From NCBI GenBank assembly GCA_014281115.1, contig JACONQ010000004.1:2232001-2296000 (forward strand): DNA of 64,000 bases, written 5' to 3'. The translations under genes were made by a program, and so were the position numbers. Shown here piece by piece: positions 1 through 11,015 of this stretch. The stretch comes from Laburnicola sp. R22_1 (Eukaryota > Ascomycota > Dothideomycetes > Pleosporales > Didymosphaeriaceae). Every line of letters starts with the position of its first letter. Position 1 is the stretch's first letter. A model generated the notes under the pieces. The model made no database searches. It saw only the letters and a list, made by a program, of their open reading frames with translations, and was not told the origin of the DNA.

Positions 1-1315
1 TCGTGGGCGAGGGGAAAGAGTCACTTTCATCGTCTGAGAGTGTGATGGCGTTCATCTGCTTCTCAAGCTGCTTGAACAAGTTCTGTTTCCGGGGCGAAAG
101 GAGAGGCTTGGAAGGGGAGTGCTTGTCATTCCATTGGTTCACGGTTTCCGGATCCCAGAATGCGTCGATGCTGGGTCGCAGATTGGGCGCATGCGGTATA
201 CGAGCATTCTTCTTTGATGGGGAAGCAAGCTTTGAAGGGCTGGGCGGCTGAGGAGGCGTGCTTGGGCGCGAGATTGGGGGAGCTTTGCGCGGCGAGCGTT
301 GTTTCTTGGGGGTTGGAGAACTGGACATACTTAGCCATGGTATATTCTAGATGGATTTGCATTCTTACTAATAAAGAATAGCATCTGCATCATAAGATCC
401 TGCACTGGTTGGCCGAGACGAAGCAGCAAAAGATGCAGTGCGCACTCGTGCAGGTGGTGGGAGAACGAAAGATGAAGGGGGCTCCGGAGACGCTGTCAGG
501 TCGATGACATCTTGCGCCCAGTGGGAGATGGTGCTGTGACCTTTTCGATGTGGAGGTCTTGCGGAGGTGAGAGGCGGAGGCATTGATATCGAAGGTTTCT
601 GCGCAGGCTCTGCTGCAGCGACTTGAGTATGCAGAGCGTCCATAAATTCCTCCTGGTCTTCATCGGATTCAGAATCAGACACGACACGACGAGCTCGTGG
701 CTGCTGCCGCCGAATCTTCGCATCTACCACTGGCTCGTCATCCTCGGCCTCGTCGCTCTCCTCATCCACGTGCTCCGGGTTCTCCTTGTCTCCTTGCTCA
801 TCTTCTTCTCCGCAAATAATGCTCTTCTCCACATCATCTTCACCCACCAGAGCCTCCACCTCCATCTCCATATGCACCTGCACCCCACCAACACTACCCA
901 CCTTCCCCTTCCCCGCACCCTTCTTCCTCGCCACACTCCTCGCCAATGTCCTCGCAAACAAAAGCTTCCCCGCTCCCACACCCGCGCCCTCATCCACCCT
1001 CAAACTTCTCCTCTCCTTATCAGGCGTAGCCGCCAAACTGCGCAAACTCTCATCGCTAGGCTTCCTTAACAACCGACTATTACTCGCGACCGGCCGCAGC
1101 ACACGCTGTTTCTTAACCGGCGAAGGGGGCGCAGACGCTTTCGGGACGAGCAACGAGTCTTCCGTATCTTGTGACGATGTGTAGCGGAGTTCGCGCGTCG
1201 ACGGCGATTCGCGGACGGTCTTGCGCGGGCTGGAGCGCGTCGAGCGCGCCGTCGTCGTCGTGGGTGGTATGAATATCGGACCTTCTCCGGGACTGGGTTT
1301 GCGCAGACGAGCCAT
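1..1315 (-). CDS. Nuclear acidic protein, N-terminal part (possibly SprT/GCNA-like); runs off the window
   Basis: Minus-strand gene starting at 1315 (MARLRKP) and leaving the window at base 1. Exon 1 is 369-1315; a 48-nt intron (321-368, GTAAGA donor, CTAAG branch, CCAG acceptor) joins in frame (phase 2) to exon 2, 1-320. The visible ~422 residues are low-complexity: SPRK and SPTPKK basic patches, an acidic stretch (ESDEAEDDE), DSESDEDQEE, and a DVIDLTASPE motif. Exon 2 carries a conserved-looking block RPSIDAFWDPETVNQWND. That arrangement resembles the N-terminal half of fungal SprT-like (GCNA-type) proteins, whose metalloprotease domain would lie outside the window. The family call is from memory of the motif and is tentative; the gene model is firmer. 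Confidence 0.55.
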
Positions 1316-1877
1316 TGTGTGTATGTGTGTTAGAGATATCGAAAGTGTGTGTGCGCAATTGAAAAATGATGGCGGTCGCTTGGTGACCGGTTGTTTACCT
1401 GGTTGGTCGTTGGGGCAACGGCTAGCGCCGTGACACGTGCCAAGACTATGGCCCCGGGATGCACTTCAGATGATACAGCACCGAGACATTGGTTTCTCGC
1501 ATAGCATGTTACTTCGTGATAGACAAAGTGTAAGCAAAATAATGTAGTATTCAAGAAAGCAAGACAACGCATAGAAACCTGTCAACGCCTTGTGAAGTAA
1601 TGCCGCAAAAGTGATTGGAAGATAGCATGCTAACATCATAAAAAGTACAAGCCAGACCTAACCTCATCGGGCCGGGATGATATCAAAGGAAAGCTCTGCC
1701 ACCACCACCACATCGCATAGTCGTCGCGACCACCAAGAATCACATACAGATTTCCTCCTCCCCAGACGTCATGATTTCTTCACAACTGTCAGCTGTGTGT
1801 CCGGGCCTTCCTGGCCTGCGTATGTACATCTCTAGAAATGACATGTCTTGATCAATATTTCACTTGCCGGAATGCAT
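1316..1877. other. Intergenic, 562 bp
   Basis: Lies between the start of the nuclear acidic protein gene and the stop codon of aconitase, both on the minus strand. It must hold the aconitase 3' UTR/terminator and the promoter of the downstream gene. I see no RNA gene, repeat or further reading frame. Confidence 0.6.
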
Positions 1878-4745
1878 CTAAGCACTCGACTTCTTCGCCA
1901 TAGTGTTGAGAGCGCTGCCGTTCTTGAACCACTCAATCTGGCCCTCGTTGAACGTGTGCGACAGTTCGATGTCGAAGGCCTTGCCACCGTCGGCGGGGTG
2001 GACAGTGAGGGTAACGGGCTTGCCAGGGGCAAGCTTGGTGGCGGCAATGTCAACCTTGTCGTTGGGGCCGATCTTGTCGTAGTCGGCGGGGTCGCTGAAG
2101 GTGAGCGGGAGCATACCCTGCTTCTTCAAGTTGGTCTCGTGCTACGCCAAGTTAGCCTCACTCCTTCCGCATGTGTTCCAAGATTACTCACGATACGGGC
2201 AAACGACCGGACGATGATCGCAATGCCTCCCAAGTGCCTGGGCTCCAGAGCGGCGTGCTCACGGGAGCTACCCTCGCCGTAGTTCCAGTCACCAACGACA
2301 ACCCACTTGATGCCGTTCTTCTTGTAGTCACGAGCGACAGCCGGGACGGCATCGTACTCGCCGCTAAGAATGTTCTTGATCTTGTTGGCTTCGCCGTTCT
2401 CAGCGTTGATGGCACCGATAAGCATGTTGTTGGAAATGTTGTCGAGATGTCCACGGTACTTCAACCAGGGACCGGCCATGGAAATGTGATCGGTGGTGGT
2501 CTTGCCCTGGGTCTTGATAAGAATGGGCGAGTCCTTGATGTCTTTACCGTCCCTGTCCAAAGTCAGTAAAACGAATGGATCTGTATGGCGTTATACATAC
2601 CAAGCGTCAAAAGGCTGGAGCAACTGCAATCTGTCTGAACTCGGCGAAACCGCGACAGAAACGGTGGAACGATCCTCGGGAGGTGCCTGGTAGGTATCAA
2701 GTCCAGGGTCAAAGCCCTGGGAGGGAAGGCCGTCCCCAGTAGGCTCCTTGAGCTTGAACTCCTTTCCATTGGCGTCCTTGAGTGTGTCTGTAAGCGGGTT
2801 GAACATCAAGGTACCAGCGATGGACATGGCAACAACCATGTCGGGCGAGGTGACGAAAGAGTGCGTGGCGGGGTTGGCATCATTACGTCCGGTGAAATTT
2901 CGGTTGTAAGAGGAGATGATGGAGTTGGGCTCGCCCTTCTTCACATCCCTACGATCCCATTGCCCCATTGGGGAGTTAGCACAAGTCCAGTCAAGCAAAT
3001 AAACCAAGGAACAAAAGAAAATAAAATAAAAGAAAGACAATCATCCACCCAGGATTCATAAGAGAGACAGCAAGAGCTCGCAGGCGCCATCAAAGGCAAC
3101 AGGACGGTCGTAGGCATTTGGGTCTGAGTCCTCGCAGGACCCATTATCAGGAGTGAGGCCCTCGAAAGACGGGTGTCTAGGAGGGGTGGTGGCATAAGCG
3201 GATGCCACGGGCCGAGGAGCCTGGGAGTCACCCCAGGACCCACTACCGGGGGCTTGATCCTCGCCGTGTCCAGGATAAAGAAGAAGATTTACTCACCAAT
3301 GCAAGGTCCGCAGGCGTTGGCAAGGACCATACCGCCAAACTCCTCGAAAGTCTTCAGCTGGCCGTCGCGCTCGATGGTGGCGCGAATCTGCTCAGAACCG
3401 GGAGTGACGGTGAAGAGAGACTTAGCCTTTAGGCCGTGGGCCATGGCATCCTCGGCGATCGATGCACTACGCGACATGTCCTCGTAAGAGGAGTTGGTGC
3501 ACGAGCCGATGAGACCGACCTTGAGCTCTTCGGGCCACTTGTTGGCCTTGACAGTCTCCTTCCACTTGCTGATCGGGGTAGCCAGATCGGGTGTGAAGGG
3601 ACCGTTGATATGCGGCTCAAGTTCGTCCAAGTTGATCTCGATGAGCTGATCATACTCGGTGCCCTTGTCCTCACGGAGCTCGGCGGCGTATTCGCGAGCG
3701 AAATCGCCAATAGCCCCGCGCTTCGTGGCCGAGAGGTAGTCGTGCATGCGGTCGTTGAAGGGGAAAAGAGAGGTAGTGGCGCCAATCTCAGCTCCCATGT
3801 TACAGATCGTGGCCATGCCGGTGCAAGAGAGGCTCTCAGTACCAGGACCATGGTATTCGACAATGAAGCCAGTTCCACCCTTGACAGTGAGGAGACCAGC
3901 AACCTTGAGAATGATATCTGAAGCTCGAGTTAGCTGGTTAAAGCTCGGTTGGTGATTGAGCCATGTTGCGACCAGAGCTCAAAAAACTCGGGCACGCTGT
4001 AGAACATACCCTTAGGAGCAGTCCAGCCAGACATTTTACCAGTCAGCTTGACACCCAGCACCTTGGGAGCCTTCAACTCCCAAGGGAGACCGGCCATGAC
4101 ATCGACGGCATCGGCGCCTCCGACACCGATCGCAGCCATACCAAGACCACCAGCATTAGGCGTGTGCGAGTCGGTACCAATGAGCAGAGCACCAGGGAAA
4201 GCGTAGTTCTCGAGAACGATCTGGTGAATGATACCAGAGCCGGGCTTCCAGAAACCGATGTTGTACTTTGCGCAGGATGTGGACAAGAAGTCGTAGACTT
4301 CCTTGTTGATCTCATTCGCGCGAGCCAAATCCTGTTCGCCGCCAACCTGCGCCTCGATAAGATGGTCGCAGTGCACAGTAGTCGGGGTAGCCACGGAGGG
4401 CATGCCAGCCGACATGAACTGCAGAAGAGCCATCTGGGCGGTGGCATCCTGGCAAGCGACACGGTCGGGGCGCAGTCTGAGATAGCTCGAGCCGCGCTCG
4501 ATCTCCTGGTTGTGCGGATCGTCCAGATGCGAGTACAGGATCTTCTCGGCGAAGGCGAGCGGGCGGTTGAGGCGCTTGCGCACTATGCCCAGGTTCTCGC
4601 TCATCTTCTGGTAGTTGATGTAGTGGCCCTTCTCCCAGTTGGTCATTTCAACCTTCTTGGAGAGCGGCGCATCGCTGACGGTGGCCAATTGCCTCCGCGC
4701 GACAAGGCTCTGGCCTAGGCGGCCTAGCCTCGCGAACTTCTGCAT
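1878..4745 (-). CDS. ACO1: Aconitate hydratase, mitochondrial
   Basis: Converts citrate to isocitrate in the TCA cycle in the mitochondrial matrix. Five exons on the minus strand: 4010-4745, 3297-3917, 2601-2964, 2192-2552, 1878-2141. Together they give 781 aa, close to the yeast enzyme (778). The start at 4745 ([11 protein letters not shown]) gives an Arg-rich mitochondrial presequence. The three 4Fe-4S cysteines fall at residues 385 ([10 protein letters not shown]), 448 and 451 (NACGPCIG). Substrate-binding blocks include ISMAGPW and [15 protein letters not shown]. Introns 1, 3 and 4 (92, 48 and 50 nt) are GT-AG. Intron 2 (2965-3296, 332 nt) has a normal GTGAGT donor, but the only acceptor that preserves CIGQWDR is preceded by GG, not AG. 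The gene looks otherwise intact and expressed from a CCAAT-containing divergent promoter shared with the BUD20-like gene. Confidence 0.96.
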
Positions 4746-5431
4746 GGTGGGTGAGCGTGGTGATGGAGTGGAGAGTTGGAGAGATGGAGCAGCGGAGGAA
4801 AAGAACGTCAGAAGCAAGCCGGCAAGCTGGCCGCTAACTAATGTCGATCACGGCGCGTGTGATTGGCTGCAGCACGGTGTGCCCGGACAGAGCTACCTCG
4901 GCGCCCAACAAACAAAAGGACTCGGCTGATATTTCCCGTCGTCCGCGTTTCACGTGCTGGCGTGGAAATGGATGGGAGAGTGCTTGGAAAAAGCTGCGGC
5001 GCCGAGCTGGGGCTAGCCGTTGTGAGTGTGCTGGAGGCGGAATGACGGCATTGAAGAAGCTGGCGGTTCTTCGTAGCCATGTCGTCACCCGGCCGCTTTG
5101 CGTCTTGGGAGGATTTGACCCCGCGTGCGCCACCAGCTTGCCCTCGGCATGATTGGCAGCAGATAACTTTAACACACAACCCGCGGACAACGCTCGTCCA
5201 AGTGACTCTGTCCTTCGTCAGCCGTCTGCAGGCCAGCTTCATCAGGCTTCCTGCTGCACCCGCCGTAGCGCCAAGCCTGCTCGACCGTTCCGATAAAAAT
5301 TCTTTCAGCCTGCAGACACGGCGCGCACGTCCCATACATAGCCGGTGTGCCGAACTGCCCACGAACTTCCACGTCCCGACGACCACGGCCCAATTCCGCG
5401 GCCGAAGAAAGAAACACTTTGAGGCTCCACC
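4746..5431. promoter_or_regulatory. Divergent promoter region of ACO1 and the BUD20-like gene
   Basis: 686 bp between two divergently transcribed housekeeping genes. ATTGG at 4862-4866 and 5152-5156 read as CCAAT on the minus strand, i.e. in ACO1 orientation. CCAAT boxes bind the HAP/CBC complex, which in fungi controls respiratory and iron-sulfur genes including aconitase; that regulatory link is inferred from family knowledge. No clear TATA box seen. Confidence 0.45.
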
Positions 5432-5849
5432 ATGCCTGCCATACGAGGCGACAAGTCGAAGAAGAAGACGCGGCGGCACACGCGCGACCTCGACCAGATC
5501 CACGCCGACCTGCACGACGACAAGCACCTCGCCCAGTTCAAGGACGTCAAGGCCGCCGAGGACCTGCCGGGGCTGGGGAACTGGTACTGCAAAGAGTGCG
5601 CCAAATGGTTTGAGAGCGAGGCCAATTTTGGGGCCCATTACAAGGGGAAGGTGCACAAGCGAAGGTGAGGAAGGCGCTGCCCAGGTGTGGTTCTGGGGAA
5701 GGAGGCACTGACAGACGAGCAGAGTGCGCCAGCTGCGCGACGAGCCATATTCGCAAAAGGAAGCAGAGGCAGCTGTCGGACTCGGCACAGACAACGGGAA
5801 GCGAACGACGACGCTGATGGAGGTTGACGATACTGCGGTGGCGGCGTAG
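5432..5849 (+). CDS. BUD20: BUD20/ZNF593-like C2H2 zinc-finger protein (60S pre-ribosome export)
   Basis: Two exons, 5432-5664 and 5723-5849, joined across a 58-nt GT-AG intron, give 119 aa. The N-terminus is very basic (GDKSKKKTRRHTRD), followed by an acidic linker and one U1-type C2H2 finger (WYCKECAKWF ... FGAHYKGKVHKRR). After the intron the family's conserved tail appears: VRQLRDEPYSQKEAEAAVG. Length and order match Bud20 of yeast and human ZNF593, shuttling factors that travel with 60S pre-ribosomes from nucleus to cytoplasm. Start chosen at the first ATG in the frame, in a CACC ATG context. Confidence 0.9.
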
Positions 5850-6362
5850 ACGAAGCAGAGGCAGCACCATGGGACAACCAGAAGAGGACTGCATATTGGA
5901 ATGGTTGTGGGTAGCATACACGACCACTGCGGGAGGCCCATGTCCAGCCTATCGTCTAGAGCTCAGCAGGTGATGCCTGCGGAGCCCGTGAGCCTACACC
6001 TTATTGCATTGCCAGGCGTTCAAAATCCGCAAAAGAAACCATATAGAGGACATAAAAGTTCAAATGATACCCCAAGCCAGCCAACCTGGCTTATAATGGC
6101 TACTACCTCTTTGCGCCGTGCTTCAATTTCGTGCGTTGTGAATTAGGTTACCCAAATTATTTAAAACTTTTATTCCTAAACTAGAGTAATGATGAAATAG
6201 TAAATAGGTCTTACGTGATCGCTAACAGTCCACGGGTGCGCCAACAACTCATCCCAGAGCAGCTGGACCGCGTACGTGCAGCTTCAAGAACCGCACACAG
6301 CTAGCTACAAAGAACCCTCAACACGACAATACTTCCCAACAAACCAACAGCACCCACCCACC
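5850..6362. other. Intergenic, 513 bp
   Basis: Between the BUD20-like and MOG1-like genes, same orientation. An AT-rich stretch near 6130-6210 could hold the 3' end signals of the first gene. Nothing else recognised. Confidence 0.5.
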
Positions 6363-7130
6363 ATGTCCTTCAAAACCGTGCCCCTCTACGGCGGCCTAGC
6401 CGTCGACCTACCCACCGCCTTCGCCGACGCAAGGTCTCTTACCCCCTCCCTTTCCCAACCCACCAGCTACCCCTCCCCACGCACTAACGCACCCCCAGCG
6501 CAATCCGCCAAGTACCCGACCACCAAGAGCTCTACCTCGACTCTAACAGCTACACTTCGGTAATCTTCGAAATCCTCGAATACGTCGACAAACCCACCGA
6601 CGAAGAAGCGCTGCAGTACCATTTCGCCGACCTGGTCGAAGGGACGGGCGATGCGACGAATCTGCTCGCGCAGGAGAGGGTGAGCATGGGGAAGCTTGCG
6701 TAAGTTTTACTGTGTGTTTTGATATCTACAAATGTTGAGGTTGCGGGTCACGTGTCGTAACATTCAAACCTCGACACACATACCACCTCGCCCTACCGTA
6801 ACACAATGCAATGCAACGCAACGCAACGCGCTGACGAAGCCCAGAGACGCACCCGCATATACGCTCTCGTTCATCCAAACGCCCCAACCCGCATCTGAAG
6901 ACAAACCTTCTCGCAAAACGCCTGCATTCGTAGCTATTTATCTTCTTCTGGTGCGGTTCAAGGAGCAGGGTGCGGATGTCTTGGTTACGGTTAATGTGCC
7001 GCATTATAAAGGGGAGTATGAAGAGGTAGGGCCGGGAGAGAAGACAGCATTGATGAGGGAGGGGGAGAGCATCGCGGCGAGGGTGGTGGAGAGCTTGGAG
7101 GTTAAGGAGTGGGACGTTTTTGGAGGGTGA
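6363..7130 (+). CDS. MOG1: MOG1-like Ran-GTPase-binding nuclear import protein
   Basis: Three exons (6363-6433, 6499-6699, 6845-7130) give 185 aa. Mog1 binds Ran and promotes guanine nucleotide release and nuclear protein import. The N-terminal block LYGGLAVDLPTAFADAS followed by AIRQVPDHQELYLD is the family signature (G-x-Ax3LP-xxF-D-S-x-LR-xVPDxQE). The C-terminal half VAIYLLLVRFKEQGADVLVT fits the Mog1/PsbP-like fold. Intron 1 (65 nt) has an unusual GTCTCT donor but a good CTAAC branch and CCCCCAG acceptor. Intron 2 (145 nt) contains a short CAATG/CAACG microsatellite near 6804-6830. Both joins keep frame. Confidence 0.9.
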
Positions 7131-7658
7131 GTTGAGGGGTTGCAGGGGTCTGAGGGTGGCGGGGAGGGATGAGGGGAAGAAGGAGGGGAGGTGTGGATGG
7201 CGGGGGTGTTGGCACTTGGGTGACGCTTGCTTTGTCTGCGCATATAGATACATCTGAACAAATAAATGAGGGTTGGGTTGGGTTTAGAATGGTCCATATG
7301 ACTATAACCCTTCTTAAGCCCGCTAAGTGTTTTTTATTGTCTCGTGTACTTTGTTGTGGCTAGGTAGAACTCCTGTACGGTATTTTGGCACTCACAGTGT
7401 CTCTATCTTGGCTGTAATTCCAATGCAGAGTTTATATCGACTTAGTGAGGTGACCTCGGGACCTCGGGAGATCAAGTGTCACGTGGTTTGATTCACACCT
7501 GCTCTAACCATATCCAGTTAGCTTTCTCTGAACCCTCAAACAGAAAGCACAATCTGTGACATCATATGCAGCGCAGCCTCGAGGAACACAAACGTTGAGA
7601 CCCACAACAAAATATACTTCCGGTTACACGCCAAAGCCCGCGACCGCGACACATTGAT
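7131..7658. other. Intergenic, 528 bp
   Basis: Between the MOG1-like gene and the F-box-like gene. A small direct duplication (gacctcgggacctcggg) lies near 7452. No gene seen. Confidence 0.5.
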
Positions 7659-8569
7659 ATGAGCAGCCTACTAAACCTCATAACTTCCGGCTTAGAATAT
7701 CTAAGCACCTCCGACAGCTCAACCCCCCCAACCCTTCACAGCCCCGACGCTATGGAGCCCCACTCGCCGATTTACGCAGACATCTGCGTCGTTCGAGCGA
7801 TGTTGAAGTCTCTCGGCCTACCTACCGAGCTAGTCCTCGAGATCCTGGCCTATGCGCAATACGACCCAGTCCTCGAGTTCGCCAGCGACCGGCGTGTGTC
7901 CGCCTCCGCCACCATGGGCGCCGCCGTGAGCGCACGCGTCTGTCTCCCAGCCGAGATCCTGAGCCCCAACACGATGCGTCGAATCTCCAGCCCCAAAGTG
8001 ACGCTCAAGGTCAAAGAAATCGAGTTCCAAATCTCCAGCCGGGACCAAGGATGGACGAGCGAACCGACCAAGGGCACATTCAACACCTCGTCCTGGCTTG
8101 AGGTTTCCATCTTTCGGCCAGGCCCGTCCTTTAGAGACCTGGCTGTCATTCCGGTCTTGTACAGCGAATATCATACCCCCGAGGAGCTGCAGGATCAGCT
8201 ACGCTCTAGGGGCCACGAGCTCGTTGAGAATCGTCCAGCCGACGCGGAGGTCGGCCCGCAGGGCGGCGAGTTACCTGTTTCATGGTATTTGCAGGGCAAT
8301 CAGGTGGCGGAGCGACATTTCTTGAAATACAGACTGGTGTGGGCCCCGGGCCATTACGAGGGTAACGAGGGCACTGGTAAAGGCCAGGGCTTCTTCGAGG
8401 CGTTGCAGGAACGCGATTCGGTGTTGATCTGGGCAAGGGCCAAGGTGAGTTTTTCTATACTATTCCTCATATGGATCGTTCACTGACATATTTGTAGTAC
8501 CCCGGATGGAGTTGCGAAGTCTCCAGGGTGAAGATGATCGTACGCTATGGCTTCGTTGAGCCGGAGTAG
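7659..8569 (+). CDS. F-box-like protein of unknown function
   Basis: Exons 7659-8444 and 8498-8569 (53-nt GT-AG intron, acceptor TTTGTAG) give 285 aa. Residues ~50-70 read LGLPTELVLEILAYAQYDP, the LP-xE-xxxxIL pattern seen at the start of F-box-like segments of many ascomycete orphan proteins. The rest has no motif I recognise: a central beta-rich-looking segment (KVTLKVKEIEFQIS) and a W-rich C-terminal part (VSWYLQGNQ, YRLVWAPG, SVLIWARAKYPGW). No signal peptide or membrane segment. Such proteins are usually annotated hypothetical; a role as a ubiquitin-ligase adaptor is possible but not shown. Confidence 0.75.
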
Positions 8570-9811
8570 AGATGCGCTATATTGGTTGCCGACCTGAAGC
8601 GGCTCTCATCTCACTATTGTATTGCAATTACAAAATCATTGGGCCCCATACTCGGTTTATCCAACTACGAGATGTTTATGTTTGTTTTGCATAGCTCGGA
8701 AGTCCTTATACTAGAAATACTCTCAATCCACACCTTTTCTGAGTATACGAGCCGCTTTCGGCTACATTTGAAGTCTTTTTTTCCATTCTGTGTCCAAGAT
8801 AATCTACTCCCTTCCACGGCATGACTGGTATCAAAATTTACGCGCAGTTTCCAGCCCCGTTTTCTGTTCTACGCTTACCCCCAAAGAGCTGTGGCCTCCT
8901 CAATGGAATCCTGATGAGAGGGTAAGGGCGTTGAGGGTTGAATGAGGGAAGGAGCGCCCCCTAATTTAATCGGACGCGTGATGCTACAAATCACTTTTCC
9001 GAGCACCTAGGTGACAGTCTTCACACCTACTTCGTTACATCTAGATTGTTCATCTTTAATATTCGCTGGGATTTCCTTCATCTGAAGTGTTCGCGGGGCT
9101 TAATGACACCCGATATTTATGATCGCCACTTGTATACAGTGTCTTGCGGCTTTTCGGATGTAGTTCTAACGTACCAACTTACTGCAAATTATTTTTACAT
9201 CTAATTCTAACGTAACAGCTTACTGAAAATTAGCTTCTGCGTGCATATTGTCTATGTAGGGCTTCGTATTTAGTTTATTTCTAAGCTATATAATGTCTGG
9301 TTGCGCCTGGGTGATATATACATGTTCTTCGCTGTAAAGAAAATGGCTATGAGGGTATTGTGAACCTAGTCCCGTAGGTTCTGGAATATGGTGGTTATCT
9401 CATTTTCTGAGACTTAATGACAATGTATGAATTGTGGAAACGCTCGAGCCACGTTGAGAAAGGACGTCGGGACGTAGTAAATCTTTTCACAAACACCTGG
9501 GAAAGCAAACGCTCTTTTCCAAGGTTGCCAGGCCTACTAGCGTTGTGCGACCGAGCAACAGTGAAAACAATTGATAGAGCAGAAGCTTAGTCATCGTACC
9601 TGACAAGTTTCGACGCTGCTCTTACCCAGGTATAATACCTCCCGAGTTGCCGTACGCCACGACGCCACGACAATGCCTCTGTTCGAAGCGGGCGACAACA
9701 AGAGCTCTCCGGCAAGCGAACCTTCAAAGCAAGACCAAGACACGGCGTACGCCCCATAACGGTCTGCACTTTACTACACGCCTTTGACAGATGCTCAGGT
9801 TATCTGTAACT
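8570..9811. other. Intergenic, 1.24 kb
   Basis: No convincing reading frame on either strand, no repeat or RNA gene recognised. Base composition falls around 9100-9350 (many TA/AT steps), with no recognisable element ends. Confidence 0.4.
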
Positions 9812-10469
9812 ATGCCGCCTAACGGTACGCTCGTGGTGCAGGTCGGCCGCGGTGACGCTATGGAGACGTTCCACACCCTCGACGGCAAGTCATCCTCTCC
9901 ACTCTCATTCCTAGATCGCTTGCACACGAAAGCTCGGATTGAAAGCGGCGTGCACATCGTCGAGCTACCCGATACCGAGCCAGACACCTTCCGCGACTAC
10001 CAAGACTACGCCCTCACTACCATCATCCCACACTTCAGGTACATCTGAAAGAAGACTTCGCGCACTCTCGGTACACGGTATAACGCTCTTCAGGTACATT
10101 AATACCGATCCGACGAACTTCATCCAGCTCAGCAAGCTCTACGTACTGGCCGAGCACTTCGATGACGTTGGGACCAAGAATGCTGTTGTCTGCACCATGA
10201 TAAGCATCGCGAAGGCTCGGTATATGATTGTGAGACCTTTGAACGACTCGGTCACTATCATTTACAAGGGAACGAAAGTTGGGGCGATGGCACGTCGCTT
10301 GTTGGTTGATATTTTTGTCGACCACGCGGACGAGGGATGGTTGGGTGGTTGGGAGGCGCCGAAGGAGTTTCTCGAGGATTTTCTCATGCGGTTGCTGGCA
10401 CGGAGGCCGCCGCCGATTGATGGAACTGTGTTCACGTGCAAGCCTGAGGTGTACGTGGAGAAATTTTGA
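9812..10469 (+). CDS. BTB/POZ-type protein, split by an introner-like element
   Basis: Exons 9812-10038 and 10094-10469 give 200 aa. The N-terminus (GTLVVQVGRGDAMETFHTLD) and the conserved SKLYVLAEHFDD helix followed by ARRLLVDIFVDHADEGW match fungal BTB-domain proteins with the post-BTB helical part, which mediate dimerisation and often act as Cul3 adaptors; substrate unknown. The 55-nt intron (10039-10093) is an insertion of a repeated ~43-nt sequence flanked by a 12-bp duplication (CTTCAGGTACAT). The duplicated bases themselves supply both the GT donor and the AG acceptor, and removal restores HFRYINTDP exactly. Start 9812 was preferred over 9791 because the paralogue near 10932 begins in the same context (ATG-CCT-AAC). 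Confidence 0.75.
10033..10099 (+). repeat. Introner-like element copy A with 12-bp target duplication
   Basis: Direct repeats CTTCAGGTACAT at 10033-10044 and 10088-10099 flank a 43-nt insert (10045-10087). The insert's core begins AAGAAGACTTCGCGCACTCT and ends GGTACACGGTATAAC. The same core occurs at 10.60, 42.30, 27.03 (minus strand) and, diverged, 12.43 kb. This copy sits inside a BTB coding sequence and has all features of a GT-AG intron. Confidence 0.85.
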
Positions 10470-10578
10470 GCTCGTAACGTTGTCGTGGCGCTTTCTCTGA
10501 AGGTGCTTCCATCAAATGCGGTGGGTGTTTATACAATTCTATCACGTGGTTCCTATTTGTGTGTCAAAGAGCTTGCTT

Positions 10579-10643
10579 CTAAACTGTCAGTGATAAAGAA
10601 GACTTCGCGCACTCTCGGTACACGGTATAACTAAACTGTCAGT
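10579..10643 (+). repeat. Introner-like element copy B with 13-bp target duplication
   Basis: Direct repeats CTAAACTGTCAGT at 10579-10591 and 10631-10643 flank a 39-nt insert whose 36-nt core is identical to copy A. It lies about 110 bp downstream of the first BTB gene's stop codon, so it is intergenic or in a 3' UTR. A GTGATA donor-like site and a CTGTCAG acceptor-like site are present, so it could also be spliced if transcribed. Confidence 0.85.
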
Positions 10644-10852
10644 TAGATAACAATAGATTTAGCCTATAAAGACAGGCACGCGGCCTTTATGCTACTTGGA
10701 GAATCGGAATGTTTATATGTCAAATTATTCACTAGCTAGGCATTCCTCTTTTTTCCCCGCGGTTTCTCGCGCTGAACTAGCCCACTTTTATTTAATAAGT
10801 ATGCTAGTGTAATGTGTGAAAGCGCTACAATTACCTTAGGTACATTTTAGCA

Positions 10853-10860
10853 TATATAAG
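10853..10860 (+). promoter_or_regulatory. TATA box of the second BTB gene
   Basis: TATATAAG, 72 bp upstream of an ATG at 10932 whose context (ctactATGGCGCCTAACG) resembles the start of the neighbouring BTB gene. Suggests the second BTB locus originally began at 10932. Confidence 0.4.
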
Positions 10861-11015
10861 CTCCTGAAACCCTGCTTGTTATCTATCCTTTACCTCATTA
10901 GCATAATTTTAACCTTACTCAACCTGCTACTATGGCGCCTAACGATAGGCTTCTTAACTTCAGGCACTTTCTGCTTCCGCCTGTTGACAACGTTGAATAT
11001 TATGTAATGTGACTG

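Larger units (their letters stand above)
10470..10931. other. Intergenic, 462 bp, containing a second introner-like copy and a TATA box
   Basis: Holds the repeat copy at 10579-10643 and the TATA sequence at 10853-10860; otherwise AT-rich and without a gene. Confidence 0.6.

Noticed and set aside
4838..5941. 367-codon frame opposite the BUD20-like gene
   Set aside because: Antisense shadow in GC-rich DNA; the plus-strand BUD20 model has a clear finger, intron and family tail.
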